Shown: positions 20,383 to 28,468 of the stretch, one piece after another | Layout: each line of letters begins with the position of its first letter | How positions within the stretch are numbered: the first letter of the stretch is position 1 | Assembly: GCF_012769535.1 (NCBI RefSeq) | Contig: NZ_CP046565.1 | Coordinates: forward strand, 2,990,501-3,054,500 | Source of the DNA: Methylococcus geothermalis | GTDB taxonomy: Bacteria > Pseudomonadota > Gammaproteobacteria > Methylococcales > Methylococcaceae | Reading direction: 5' to 3' | Length of the DNA: 64,000 nucleotides | The notes under the pieces: generated by a model | The model's input: only the letters and a program-made list of their open reading frames with translations | Databases searched by the model: none | What the model was told of the DNA's origin: nothing | Program-made: the position numbers and the translations under genes

Positions 20383-20850
20383 TCAGCGATGATAGGGATG
20401 GTTGTTGAGGAGGCTCCAGGCCCGGTACAGCTGCTCGGCCACGATGACCCGCACCAGCGGATGCGGAAAGGTCAGCCGGGACAGGCTCCAGCTTTCCGCG
20501 GCGCGCTGCCGGCAGGCGTCCGACAGGCCGTCCGGTCCGCCGACCAGGAGGGCGATGTCCCGCCCTTCGCGCAGCCAGCGCGCCAAGGCATCGGCCAGCT
20601 CGCGCGTGCTCCAGGCCTTGCCGCCCATGTCCAGCGCGACGACATGGGCGTTGCCGCCCACCGCGGCCAGCATCCGCTGGCCTTCGTCGGCGACGATGCG
20701 CCGGGTGTCGCAATGGCGGGTGCGCCGGCCCGGCGCGATCTCGCGCAACACCAGGGCGCATTCGCGCGGCAGGCGACGGGCGTAATCCCCGTACCCCTCG
20801 TTGACCCAGGACGGCATGCGCTCGCCCACGCAGACCAGGTTGAGTTGCAT
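20383..20850 (-). CDS. rlmH: 23S rRNA (pseudouridine1915-N3)-methyltransferase RlmH
   Basis: A SPOUT-class methyltransferase of 155 residues, the exact family size. N-terminal MQLNLVCVGERMPSWVNEGY, the knot GGKAWSTRELADAL, the SAM-loop LLVGGPDGL and the C-terminal SLSRLTFPHPLVRVIVAEQL are all present. It methylates pseudouridine 1915 in 70S ribosomes. It is the middle gene of the nadA-rlmH-maf-rng cluster, 9 bases from nadA. Confidence 0.96.
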   Translation of the reverse strand: MQLNLVCVGERMPSWVNEGYGDYARRLPRECALVLREIAPGRRTRHCDTRRIVADEGQRMLAAVGGNAHVVALDMGGKAWSTRELADALARWLREGRDIALLVGGPDGLSDACRQRAAESWSLSRLTFPHPLVRVIVAEQLYRAWSLLNNHPYHR

Positions 20851-20859
20851 CGGGCGGGG

Positions 20860-21957
20860 TCAGGCCACCTGCAGCATGTTTTCCAGCGCCTCGCGGGCCT
20901 CGGCGGCGATGGCGTCGGGGACCTTGATCCGGTTGACCACATGACCTTCGACCAGATTCTCCAGCACCCAGAGCAGATGCTGCGGGTCGGTCCGGAACAT
21001 GGTCGAGCACATGCACACCGTGGGCGAGAGGAAATGCACCGATTTGCCCTGCGGCTGGACCTCGTGGGCCAAGCGGTTGACCAGGTTGAGCTCTGTGCCC
21101 ACCAGCCAGCGCGTGTTCGGCTCGGCCGCCCGGACGGTATGGAGGATGTATTCGGTGGAGCCGATGTACTGCGCCTTCTGGCAGACCTCGAAGCTACACT
21201 CGGGGTGCACGATCACCCGGGTGTCGGGATACTGCTCCAGGAAGCGGTCGATATGCTCGGGGCGGAACATCTGGTGCACCGAGCAGAACCCGGCCCAGAG
21301 GATCATCCGCGCCCGCCGGATCTCGTCTTCCGTCAGGCCGCCCATGGGCTTGCCGAAATCCCAGGTGACCATCTCCTCCAGCGGGATCCCCATGCGGTAG
21401 CCGGTGTTGCGGCCCAGGTGCTGGTCGGGGAAGAACAGGATCTTCTCGCGCCGGCCGAAGCTCCACTCCAGGATATTCTGCGCATTGCTGGAGGTGCAGA
21501 CGATGCCGCCGTGGCGCCCGCAGAATGCCTTGAGGTCGGCCGCCGAATTGATGTAGGTGACCGGTGTCACCTCGCTTTCCGGATCGAGCACCGTCGCCAG
21601 CTCGCGCCAGCAGCGCTCCACGGCGACCAAGTTCGCCATGTCCGCCATCGAGCAGCCGGCGGCCAGGTCGGGCAGGATGGCGATCTGGTCGGGCCGCGAC
21701 AGGATGTCCGCCACCTCCGCCATGAAATGCACGCCGCAGAAGACGATGTATTCCGCGTCCGACTGCGAGGCAAGGCGGGACAGCTTCAGCGAATCGCCGG
21801 TGAAATCGGCGTGCCGGAACACCTCGTCGCGCTGGTAATGATGGCCGAGGATCACGCAGCGCTTGCCCAGCGCCGCCCGCGCCGCGCGGATGCGGGTTTC
21901 GCACTCGGCATCGTCGAGCATCGCGTAATCGTGTATGGATAAAGCGGTTTCACTCAT
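20860..21957 (-). CDS. nadA: Quinolinate synthase A
   Basis: NadA condenses iminoaspartate with dihydroxyacetone phosphate to quinolinate in NAD synthesis, using a 4Fe-4S cluster. The 365-residue protein shows LGHHYQRDEVFRHADFTGDS near the start, cluster cysteines in YIVFCGVHFMAE, VHPECSFEV and CMCSTMFRTDPQ, and a YINSAADLKAF motif. ATG at 21957. The first gene of the minus-strand nadA-rlmH-maf-rng run. Confidence 0.96.
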   Translation of the reverse strand: MSETALSIHDYAMLDDAECETRIRAARAALGKRCVILGHHYQRDEVFRHADFTGDSLKLSRLASQSDAEYIVFCGVHFMAEVADILSRPDQIAILPDLAAGCSMADMANLVAVERCWRELATVLDPESEVTPVTYINSAADLKAFCGRHGGIVCTSSNAQNILEWSFGRREKILFFPDQHLGRNTGYRMGIPLEEMVTWDFGKPMGGLTEDEIRRARMILWAGFCSVHQMFRPEHIDRFLEQYPDTRVIVHPECSFEVCQKAQYIGSTEYILHTVRAAEPNTRWLVGTELNLVNRLAHEVQPQGKSVHFLSPTVCMCSTMFRTDPQHLLWVLENLVEGHVVNRIKVPDAIAAEAREALENMLQVA

Positions 21958-22033
21958 GGACTTCGTCAGCCGGTCTGGCGCAAGGAATAACCAAGTGGAC
22001 TGGTATGTTATGACAAAAGCGGGCCGGCGCGGT

Positions 22034-22405
22034 TCATTTCGGCTTCGCCAGCTCGACCAGGATGAGCTCCGCCTCGTTTTCGCCGACGTTCTCGATGCTC
22101 ATCCATTGCCCGGACTCCCAGAACACCTGCCCCGGTTCATAGGTGTTGGACTGGCCGCCCTCCTCGACCCGCACCCGCCCTCGAACCACGTAACGCGGCC
22201 CCGGCCCTTCGTGAGTGTGCAACGGCGTCTTGTAGCCCACGGGCAGCACCACCCGCGCCACCCGCACGTCGAGGCGCGGCCCGCCCGGCTCGAAGGCTTT
22301 CTCGAGCAGTTCCTGGCGGGAGAAGGACGGTTCCGCGGCCATGGCCTGGCCGCCCAGGCCGGCGGCAGCCGCCAACAAAAGCAGCAAGCGAATGCGTGAT
22401 TTCAT
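22034..22405 (-). CDS. Secreted cupin-domain protein
   Basis: This 123-residue protein has a clear signal peptide (MKSRIRLLLLLAAAAGLGGQ, cleavage near AMAAE) and a single small cupin barrel: PLHTHEGPGPRYVVRGRV gives the His-rich metal site, followed by YEPGQVFWESGQW. The function is unknown; such proteins are often periplasmic metal-binding or enzyme-like. The ATG at 22405 is preceded by AGGGAG at good distance, which rules out the longer open frame. It follows the glycosyltransferase gene by 14 bases. Confidence 0.85.
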   Translation of the reverse strand: MKSRIRLLLLLAAAAGLGGQAMAAEPSFSRQELLEKAFEPGGPRLDVRVARVVLPVGYKTPLHTHEGPGPRYVVRGRVRVEEGGQSNTYEPGQVFWESGQWMSIENVGENEAELILVELAKPK

Positions 22406-22419
22406 GCTCTCCCTCCGCA

Positions 22420-23145
22420 TCAGAAACCCAGCTCTTCGACCTGCGGAACACGCGCGCGCCGCTGCAGCCACATCACCCCGAACAGGTCGACGATCCCCAC
22501 CCACAGGCGGTGCCAGGTGCCGTATTTCGACACCCCGGAGAGGCGGGGCCGGTGATTGACCTCGACCGAGACGACCGGCGCGCCGGCCCGCTGGGTCAGC
22601 GCCGGCAGGAAGCGATGCATGTGGTCGAAATAGGGCAGCTCCAGGAACAGGGCGCGGGAAAACACCTTGAGGCCGCAGCCGGTATCCGGCGTATTGTCCC
22701 GCAGCAAACCGCCGCGGACGGCGTTGGCGATGCGGGAGGAGAACCGGCGCCAGCCAGTGTCCTTGCGCTTCCGCCGATACCCGGCCACCATGCCGCGGCC
22801 GGTTTCCCCGCCGAGCTGGTCCAGCGCTTCGAGCAGGCGGGGGATGTCCGCCGGGTCGTTCTGGCCGTCCCCGTCCAGGGTGGCGACCCATGCCCCCCGC
22901 GCCGCCAGAATGCCGGTGCGCAGCGCCGTGCTCTGCCCGCAGCAGCGGACATGCCGGAGCACGCGCAGCGCGGGCACCGATGCTTTCAGCGCGCGCAGCT
23001 TCTCCAGCGTCCCGTCGGTGCTGCCGTCGTCGACGTAGACGATTTCGTAATCACCCAGCGGAGACAGCGCCTGGGTGATCTCGCCGATGAGGGATTCGAG
23101 ATTGTCTCTTTCGTTATGAACGGGAACGACGACCGAAAGGCGCAT
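22420..23145 (-). CDS. Family 2 glycosyltransferase (dolichol/undecaprenyl-phosphate sugar transferase-like)
   Basis: The 241-residue GT-A enzyme begins LSVVVPVHNERDNLESLIGE, with nucleotide-sugar motifs YVDDGSTDGT and ATLDGDGQNDP, and an acceptor region with TGCGLKVFSR. It resembles DPM1/ArnC-type enzymes that move a sugar to a polyprenyl phosphate, but lacks the two C-terminal membrane helices of ArnC. The substrate cannot be read from sequence. It lies 35 bases downstream of purM. Confidence 0.88.
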   Translation of the reverse strand: MRLSVVVPVHNERDNLESLIGEITQALSPLGDYEIVYVDDGSTDGTLEKLRALKASVPALRVLRHVRCCGQSTALRTGILAARGAWVATLDGDGQNDPADIPRLLEALDQLGGETGRGMVAGYRRKRKDTGWRRFSSRIANAVRGGLLRDNTPDTGCGLKVFSRALFLELPYFDHMHRFLPALTQRAGAPVVSVEVNHRPRLSGVSKYGTWHRLWVGIVDLFGVMWLQRRARVPQVEELGF

Positions 23146-23180
23146 GGATATACCTTGGAATAAGAACGCTTAAATAGGGC

Positions 23181-24218
23181 TCAGGCGTATTGGACGGCGG
23201 GCTCGCCGGGGACGATTTCGCCCAGGGGAAATGCGCTCTCGCCCAGGCCGCGCAAGGTCTCCACGGTACGCGCTTCGTCCTCCGCCGCCACGCATACGAT
23301 CATGCCGACGCCGCAGTTGAACGTCCTGAGCAGCTCGGAAGTCTCCACCCCCCCCTGCTGTTGCAGCCAGCGGAAAATCTCCGGCATGGCCCAGGCGGCG
23401 GTGTCGATCCGGGCCGCGGTTCCGGCGGGCAGCACGCGCGGCAGGTTCTCGGTGATGCCGCCGCCGGTGATATGGGCCAGGGCATGGACCTCCACGCATT
23501 TCAGGAGTTCGAGCAGCGGCTTGACGTAGATCCGGGTTGGCTCGAGCAGCCAGTCGCCCAAGGGGCGGCCGGCGACCGGCGCATCCAGCCCAAGGCCGGC
23601 ATGATCGACGATCTTGCGGATGAGGGAATAACCGTTGGAATGCGGCCCCGAGGATGCCAGGCCGACCAGCCGGTCACCGGGCCTGACCCGGCTGCCGTCG
23701 ATGATCGCATCCTTCTCCACCACACCCACGCAGAACCCGGCCAGATCGTAGTCACCGCCGGCATACATGCCCGGCATCTCCGCCGTTTCGCCGCCGACCA
23801 GGGCGCAGCCGGCCTGCTCGCAGCCCTGGGCGATGCCGGCGATCACCGAGGCCGCGACGTCCACATCCAGCTTGCCGGTCGCGTAGTAGTCGAGGAAGAA
23901 CAGCGGCTCGGCGCCCTGCACCACGATGTCGTTGGCGCACATCGCCACCAGGTCGATGCCGACGCCGCCGTGCCGGCCCGACTCGATCGCCAGCCGGAGC
24001 TTGGTGCCGACGCCGTCGGTCCCGGCCACCAGCACCGGCTTGCGGTAGCGATCCGCCGGCAGCTCGAACAACGAACCGAATCCCCCCAACCCCGCCAGCA
24101 CGCCGGGCCGCACCGTCTTCCGCGCCGCCGGCTTGATGCGCTCCACCAGGGCATTGCCGGCGGCGATGTCGACGCCGGCGCTCTTGTAGTCGAAAGAAGG
24201 GGGATTTTCGGTTTTCAA
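23181..24218 (-). CDS. purM: Phosphoribosylformylglycinamidine cyclo-ligase
   Basis: PurM (AIR synthetase) closes the imidazole ring in purine synthesis. The 345 residues show [46 protein letters not shown] and [16 protein letters not shown], all family hallmarks, at full length. It is transcribed away from the phosphatidyltransferase gene at 24412; the 190-base gap between them must hold both promoters. Confidence 0.97.
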   Translation of the reverse strand: MKTENPPSFDYKSAGVDIAAGNALVERIKPAARKTVRPGVLAGLGGFGSLFELPADRYRKPVLVAGTDGVGTKLRLAIESGRHGGVGIDLVAMCANDIVVQGAEPLFFLDYYATGKLDVDVAASVIAGIAQGCEQAGCALVGGETAEMPGMYAGGDYDLAGFCVGVVEKDAIIDGSRVRPGDRLVGLASSGPHSNGYSLIRKIVDHAGLGLDAPVAGRPLGDWLLEPTRIYVKPLLELLKCVEVHALAHITGGGITENLPRVLPAGTAARIDTAAWAMPEIFRWLQQQGGVETSELLRTFNCGVGMIVCVAAEDEARTVETLRGLGESAFPLGEIVPGEPAVQYA

Positions 24219-24411
24219 GGAGACTCCTGCATGAAGATCGGACCGGGCGGCCCGCCGGCCGTCTGTCTCTTGAGTCGAGACGGCGCCTTGTTCGGACTTA
24301 AAACTGACTCAATAGTTTATCACCATCACCCCCGCCGCCGTTACCGTCGGCTCCAGGCTTGACGGCCACCCCCCATCCGGAGATTATCGACGTCCGGTAA
24401 GGAGTGCGACC

Positions 24412-24972
24412 ATGCGGCCAGAACACATCCCAAACATCATCAGCACCCTCCGGATACTCATGGTCTACCCGGTCGTCCACCTGATGCTGGCGGAGCGCTA
24501 CACCGGCGCCCTGGCGCTGTTCGTGATCGCCGGCCTATCCGATGCGATCGACGGCTTCCTCGCCAAGCACTACGGCTGGCAATCCCGGCTCGGCTCCTAC
24601 CTGGACCCGCTGGCGGACAAGCTGCTCCTGGTCTGCTGCTTCGTCGCCGGCGCCTGGCTCGGCCTCCTCCCCGTCTGGATGGCCGCCGCCGTCCTTCTCC
24701 GCGATGCCGTGATCGTCACCGGCGCCATCGCCTACTACCTGCTAGCACACCCCTTCGACGGCCAGCCCATCCTCGCCAGCAAGCTGAACACCCTGCTGCA
24801 ACTGGCGTTCATCGTCGCCATCCTCTTCAACCGCGGCGTCTCCGAACTGCCCCCGTTGCTGCTCGATACACTCCTCGCCGCCACCCTCGCCACGACGATC
24901 GCCAGCGGAGCGATCTACGTCTACGTCTGGGGGCGGAACTACCGGCTGGAAACGGCGCGGGGGCGCAGGTGA
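24412..24972 (+). CDS. CDP-alcohol phosphatidyltransferase
   Basis: The CDP-alcohol phosphotransferase motif is visible as DAIDGFLAK..SRLGSYLDPLADK, matching DG(x)2AR(x)8G(x)3D(x)3D except Lys for Arg. Several membrane helices span the 186 residues. Members make phosphatidylglycerophosphate or cardiolipin at the inner membrane; the exact product is uncertain, so no symbol is given. GGAG lies just before ATG 24412. It is the last intact core gene before the accessory island. Confidence 0.9.
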   Translation: MRPEHIPNIISTLRILMVYPVVHLMLAERYTGALALFVIAGLSDAIDGFLAKHYGWQSRLGSYLDPLADKLLLVCCFVAGAWLGLLPVWMAAAVLLRDAVIVTGAIAYYLLAHPFDGQPILASKLNTLLQLAFIVAILFNRGVSELPPLLLDTLLAATLATTIASGAIYVYVWGRNYRLETARGRR

Positions 24973-25103
24973 GATTTTCGGGCTTTGCATCCGGCGGTTC
25001 TCCGGATAGGCAAGGCGGGTGCTTCGAGTGGCGCCTCGGGCCGGGAACAACCATCGAAATTCCAGCCAGAAAGGGGAGAAACGGGGTCAGACACCATCAG
25101 CTC

Positions 25104-25245
25104 CCTTTCCTGGCGACGGCTAACCTGATCAGCCTCATCCCGGCGTCGACTCGCCGACGAGCGACTCGTCGGTGACCTCCGCGCTGGCGGTGCTGGTATT
25201 CTTCTCCGTACACTGCTTCGGCATCCGCCAGCAGGACTTGTCCGG
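25104..25245 (+). pseudogene. Fragment of N-type ATPase subunit a (atpB remnant)
   Basis: The stretch reads [12 protein letters not shown] and, after a frameshift, [20 protein letters not shown]. It matches the intact atpB at about 39888-40020 almost codon for codon over roughly 140 bases. Only this middle piece, about one fifth of the gene, is present. The 130 bases from pgsA-like stop to the fragment hold nothing recognisable apart from a GGGGTCAGACACC-like repeat end. Confidence 0.8.
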
Positions 25246-25263
25246 GCGCAGGGGCAGTGGATC

Positions 25264-25545
25264 CCGCAGTTTCGCAAGGCTGGGGCTTGACCCAGCAGCA
25301 ACTGGCCGAGGCCTTGGGGATCGCGCAGCAGACCATCGGCTACTCGGCTGCGGATCGCGGTGGAGCCCCGCCCGTCCTGACCAAGGCGCTGAAGTATGGT
25401 CGGGGAGCTGCACCGAATGAGGCCAAGAGTAAGCGCGGGCCGGTGTCAACGCTGGAGTAGCAAACCGAGCAGATCAGTCAATTACCACGGACCAGGCAGA
25501 AGTTTGGGATGGAAATGCTGGATACCCTGATTCAAGCAAGCGTCG
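25264..25545 (+). pseudogene. Degraded XRE-family regulator
   Basis: A helix-turn-helix start is clear ([20 protein letters not shown]). It then continues through frame changes: [29 protein letters not shown], a TAG stop, and EQISQLPRTRQKF then MEMLDTLIQAS, the usual tail of this regulator family. Several residues between the HTH and the GAAPNEAK block are missing. It directly follows the atpB fragment and precedes the toxin-antitoxin pair. Confidence 0.65.
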
Positions 25546-25560
25546 TGAGGAGTGATCATC

Positions 25561-25746
25561 ATGCAAACCGTTAAGCAAATCGTCCACGATATCGCCGACC
25601 GCCTGCCGGAGCAGGCGACTTTCGACGATGCCATGTATGCCCTCTATGTGCGCCAGAAACTGGAGCGCTCACTCCAGGCGGCGGAAACAGGCAAGGTGAC
25701 CTCGCAGGAGGAGATGGAAAAGCAATTCCTGAATGATGCGCGTTGA
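25561..25746 (+). CDS. Antitoxin component of a ParE-type toxin-antitoxin pair
   Basis: The 61-residue acidic helical protein (MQTVKQIVHDIADRLPEQAT, then an AMYALYVRQKLERSLQAAE helix) resembles the small antitoxins that partner RelE/ParE toxins. GAGG lies just upstream; a GTG at 25552 is an alternative start. It overlaps the downstream toxin by 14 bases, the usual antitoxin-toxin coupling. Confidence 0.8.
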   Translation: MQTVKQIVHDIADRLPEQATFDDAMYALYVRQKLERSLQAAETGKVTSQEEMEKQFLNDAR

Positions 25747-26044
25747 ATGGTCGGATTTTGCGCGCGACGATCTCGATGATCTGGTGTGCTACATCAGCCG
25801 CGACTCGGCGTATTATGCCCGGCGCTTCGGCCAAAAGGTGGTGCTTGCCACCCGGCGGCTGAGGGAGTTTCCGGAAAGCGGGCGGATGATTCCGGAGGCC
25901 GAGGACAAATCACTGCGCGAGATCATCGTGCAAGGCTATCGCGTGATGTATCACCTGGAAATTGACCGTGTGCTCATCCTTGCCGTCATGCACGGCAGCC
26001 GTGACCTGGCAGGGCAGGAGAAGAAGCCGTGGGAGAATGATTGA
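25733..26044 (+). CDS. RelE/ParE-family toxin
   Basis: The 103-residue protein has the ParE signature: VEWSDFARDDLDDLVCYISR at the N-terminus, a YARRFGQKVVLATRRLREFP helix, SGRMIPE, and the C-terminal LREIIVQGYRVMYHLEIDRV strands. ParE-type members act on gyrase, RelE-type on mRNA; this one looks closer to ParE. Complete and paired with the upstream antitoxin, hence probably active. Confidence 0.88.
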   Translation: MMRVEWSDFARDDLDDLVCYISRDSAYYARRFGQKVVLATRRLREFPESGRMIPEAEDKSLREIIVQGYRVMYHLEIDRVLILAVMHGSRDLAGQEKKPWEND

Positions 26045-26142
26045 GAAAGCCCCGCGGAGCGGGGTCTGATGGTTCAATAAGCTTCTTCTGATTCCGGAAC
26101 CTTGATCTCATCAAGACGATGCTGAATTCAAGATAGGCCGAG

Positions 26143-26380
26143 ACGTTGCCTTTGTCGGCGTAGACGAACAGGGCGGCGAGCATGTCGGAACGTGGGGCCT
26201 CGCCCCCATTAATCGGTAGCAAGAATTCGTCCGATTACTACGCGTGCTGGGTGGAGAATTCGCCCAGTAAAATGTCAATCCTTACAGCGTTCTTCAGCGA
26301 TGCTCAGTTTCTTAACCTCAGCCGGACTTAAACGCTCTCTAATTCGGGAGTACAGCTCAGCCGCTTTCGCGTAATTCCTT
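26143..26380. repeat. Copy A of a 0.24-kb duplicated segment
   Basis: Copy A matches copy B at 28214-28468. The last 105 bases (ATGTCAATCCTTACAGCG... to TAATTCCTT) are identical; the upstream part is about 80-85 percent alike by eye. On the minus strand it encodes the end of the helical protein at 26275 and a remnant frame LLPINGGEAPRSDMLAALFV, which is LLPIDGGEVPYSDILGALFV in copy B. Confidence 0.85.
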
Positions 26381-26703
26381 TGCCTAAATGCCTCATCTGC
26401 TTGCGGCCGCAATTGGTCGGCCAAGACGTCAAGAGCGTATCCTTCAGACCAGGATCTTCGCTCACTTTCGAGCGTTGAAAAGAGTTTCGGATCACCATCA
26501 AGGGCTGACCGCCCGTAGCGTTTCATCAATGCACTTAGCTGTTCGAGACCAGCAATCACACCTTCCGGCGTGATCGCCGCATAATTGCGATAACGCTTGC
26601 CAGTATCTCGATCTGAGTGACGAATGATTGCCCCCCTTGAGTATCGAGTTCCGAACGCAGTAACAGCCGCCCCAATCTCATACGATTGCCGCCCGTGAGG
26701 CAA
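26275..26703 (-). CDS. Hypothetical protein with TPR-like C-terminus (probably 5'-truncated)
   Basis: A 142-residue frame opens with TTG just inside the boundary of the adjacent transposase element, so its original N-terminus was probably cut off. The middle is unrecognised; the C-terminal 45 residues (ADEAFRQRNYAKAAELYSRI, then RERLSPAEVKKLSIAEERC) look like a TPR hairpin. The last 30 residues are encoded in the segment duplicated at 28.4 kb. Confidence 0.5.
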   Translation of the reverse strand: MPHGRQSYEIGAAVTAFGTRYSRGAIIRHSDRDTGKRYRNYAAITPEGVIAGLEQLSALMKRYGRSALDGDPKLFSTLESERRSWSEGYALDVLADQLRPQADEAFRQRNYAKAAELYSRIRERLSPAEVKKLSIAEERCKD

Positions 26704-26707
26704 GAAA

Positions 26708-27481
26708 GGGTCAGGTTACTTTTCTCCACCACCTTTGGGTTTCCTAGGCCGCCCCCGCGGCACGATTTTGGCGCGCCGACCCGCCATGGCCTCGATTTCA
26801 TCCTGAAACTTGCTTGCTCCAAGCGCGCAACCCTTGTTCAGATGTGTTCGTATCGCTTCAAGATCATCAGTTGCCAGCGGTTGCCTGAACAGTTCGCGAT
26901 AAGCCAGCGCGCGCGTCTCGGGACGGGCAGCCAGCCGGCGATATTCCTCCGGCTCGGCCAACCAACCCATGACGCTTTCGCCGACATGGGGTCGGTAGCT
27001 GGACCAGCGGTAATCTCCAGGATTGCGCACCATACCGGCCCGCGAGGGATTGAGTTCGATATAGCGCATGCACGTCAACAGATAACGCTCGCTATCGACC
27101 AAGCTGGATTTGAAACGCCCTTCGAACAGGGTTCCCGAGCGTCGGTACGTCGCATTGACATAGCGCACGTAGCGACGGCCGACCGATTGCATCAAGCCGG
27201 AAACCCCACCCGGCGCCATGCCTAGCGTCAACAGGTGGGAGTGATTGGTCATCAGCACGAACGCATACAGCTTGCAGTCGTTCTTCTCCAAGGCTTCGCG
27301 CAGGTAGTCCAGGTAGACGCCGTAATCGTCTTCATGAAAAAAGATGGCCTGACGATTATTGCCGCGCTGCACGATGTGTTGCGGAACATTCGGCAAGTCA
27401 AGGCGGGGAAGTCGAGCCATAGCGGTTGGGGATGAGCCAGGACGGCTTCATGCTAATAAATAAAATAATGTAACCTGACCC
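26708..27481 (-). mobile_element. REP-associated transposase element with 12-bp inverted ends
   Basis: The transposase gene is bracketed by GGGTCAGGTTAC (26708-26719) and its exact complement GTAACCTGACCC (27470-27481). Similar GGTCAGG/CCTGACC ends commonly flank REP-associated tyrosine transposases. The left end overlaps the transposase stop codon. It sits inside the duplicated hypothetical region and appears to have cut the gene at 26275. Confidence 0.65.
26716..27420 (-). CDS. REP-associated tyrosine transposase (Y1/IS200-like, RAYT)
   Basis: The 234-residue protein has the Y1 fold: VPQHIVQRGNNRQAIFFHED, the HUH motif as MTNHSHLLT, the RRSGTLFEGRFKSSLVDSER block, and the catalytic Tyr in CMRYIELNPSRAGMV. 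RAYTs mobilise or maintain REP palindromes as single-stranded DNA. Full length with an ATG start, probably intact. The C-terminus has a basic GRPRKPKGG tail. Confidence 0.9.
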   Translation of the reverse strand: MARLPRLDLPNVPQHIVQRGNNRQAIFFHEDDYGVYLDYLREALEKNDCKLYAFVLMTNHSHLLTLGMAPGGVSGLMQSVGRRYVRYVNATYRRSGTLFEGRFKSSLVDSERYLLTCMRYIELNPSRAGMVRNPGDYRWSSYRPHVGESVMGWLAEPEEYRRLAARPETRALAYRELFRQPLATDDLEAIRTHLNKGCALGASKFQDEIEAMAGRRAKIVPRGRPRKPKGGGEK

Positions 27482-27623
27482 CTTTTCTGTTGGAAAGGCG
27501 ATCCGCCAAAATCAGCGTCCAGTATCGATGCCGGAACCCGATGGAGCCGGTTCCGCCCATACCTTTACACACATCTCTGCCAGACAACAAAAAATCAATG
27601 GTATGGGTTCAGCCCTACGCGAG

Positions 27624-28118
27624 CTATCGCACAAGCTCAAGTATCTTCTTGTTGTATTCATCATCTGAAATTACGCCTTGGTCACGAAGTGTCTTCAGCG
27701 CATCGATGGCCCGTTCTCTATTTGGTGGAGGTGTGGCCTGATTTGTAGTGACCTCGATTCTTTGAGTTGGCGCAACAGATTCCAAGTTAAGATCAAAAAA
27801 GATTTTTGGATTTCCTTCACCTTCCCATTGGCATGGATCAACAAATTTCGATTGTGATTGCCCAGCAGAATTCTTCGGTGGGTAAGCTGTCACTTTGTAA
27901 TTACCGGATGAATTAGCCCATCCACCTGGCGCATTCATTAAACCAACCCATGTTTTACTACATCGAAGCGATACCACGGTCGGCGTTTCTCCCATGTTTA
28001 CACCATTTACTTCAACGGGAGCTTGTGGAGGACGGCTTGTTACTTCGTACGAAATCTTTGACGCATTTGCGCAAGCCGTACACGACAAAACAATTAACAG
28101 TAACGCCACCAGTTTCAT
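27624..28118 (-). CDS. Lipoprotein with SHOCT-type C-terminus
   Basis: The 164-residue protein starts with a lipoprotein signal (MKLVALLLIVLSCTACANAS, lipobox ending at a Cys). A PEGA-like beta segment follows (PVEVNGVNMGETPTVVSL). The C-terminal 30 residues form a SHOCT motif (AIDALKTLRDQGVISDDEY, then NKKILELV). It is likely anchored in the outer or inner membrane; function unknown. It lies between the transposase element and the second duplicated copy. Confidence 0.75.
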   Translation of the reverse strand: MKLVALLLIVLSCTACANASKISYEVTSRPPQAPVEVNGVNMGETPTVVSLRCSKTWVGLMNAPGGWANSSGNYKVTAYPPKNSAGQSQSKFVDPCQWEGEGNPKIFFDLNLESVAPTQRIEVTTNQATPPPNRERAIDALKTLRDQGVISDDEYNKKILELVR

Positions 28119-28213
28119 ACTACCCTCGATTAGTTGGTTTGTGGTCGTCTTATTCTGTTTTTGAGCGAATGCCTATGAGAACTGAACCGTCTTTCAATAC
28201 CAAATAGGAAGGA

Positions 28214-28468
28214 ACGTTGCCTTTATCGGCATATACGAACAGGGCGCCGAGTATGTCGGAATATGGAACCTCGCCCCCGTCAATCGGTAGCAAAAATTCG
28301 TCCGATTACGCTACGCTAATCGGAGCTACGCGGGCTGGGTGGAGAATTCGCCCAGTCACATGTCAATCCTTACAGCGTTCTTCAGCGATGCTCAGTTTCT
28401 TAACCTCAGCCGGACTTAAACGCTCTCTAATTCGGGAGTACAGCTCAGCCGCTTTCGCGTAATTCCTT
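28214..28468. repeat. Copy B of the 0.25-kb duplicated segment
   Basis: This is the partner of 26143-26380. Compared with copy A it has about 20 extra bases after TCCGATTAC (CGCTAATCGGAGC-like) and then an identical 105-base end. The duplicated end runs into the 3' part of the RipA-like gene, which replaces the expected cassette end and attC. The 28119-28444 gap contains nothing else but a remnant frame of the duplicated gene. Confidence 0.85.
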
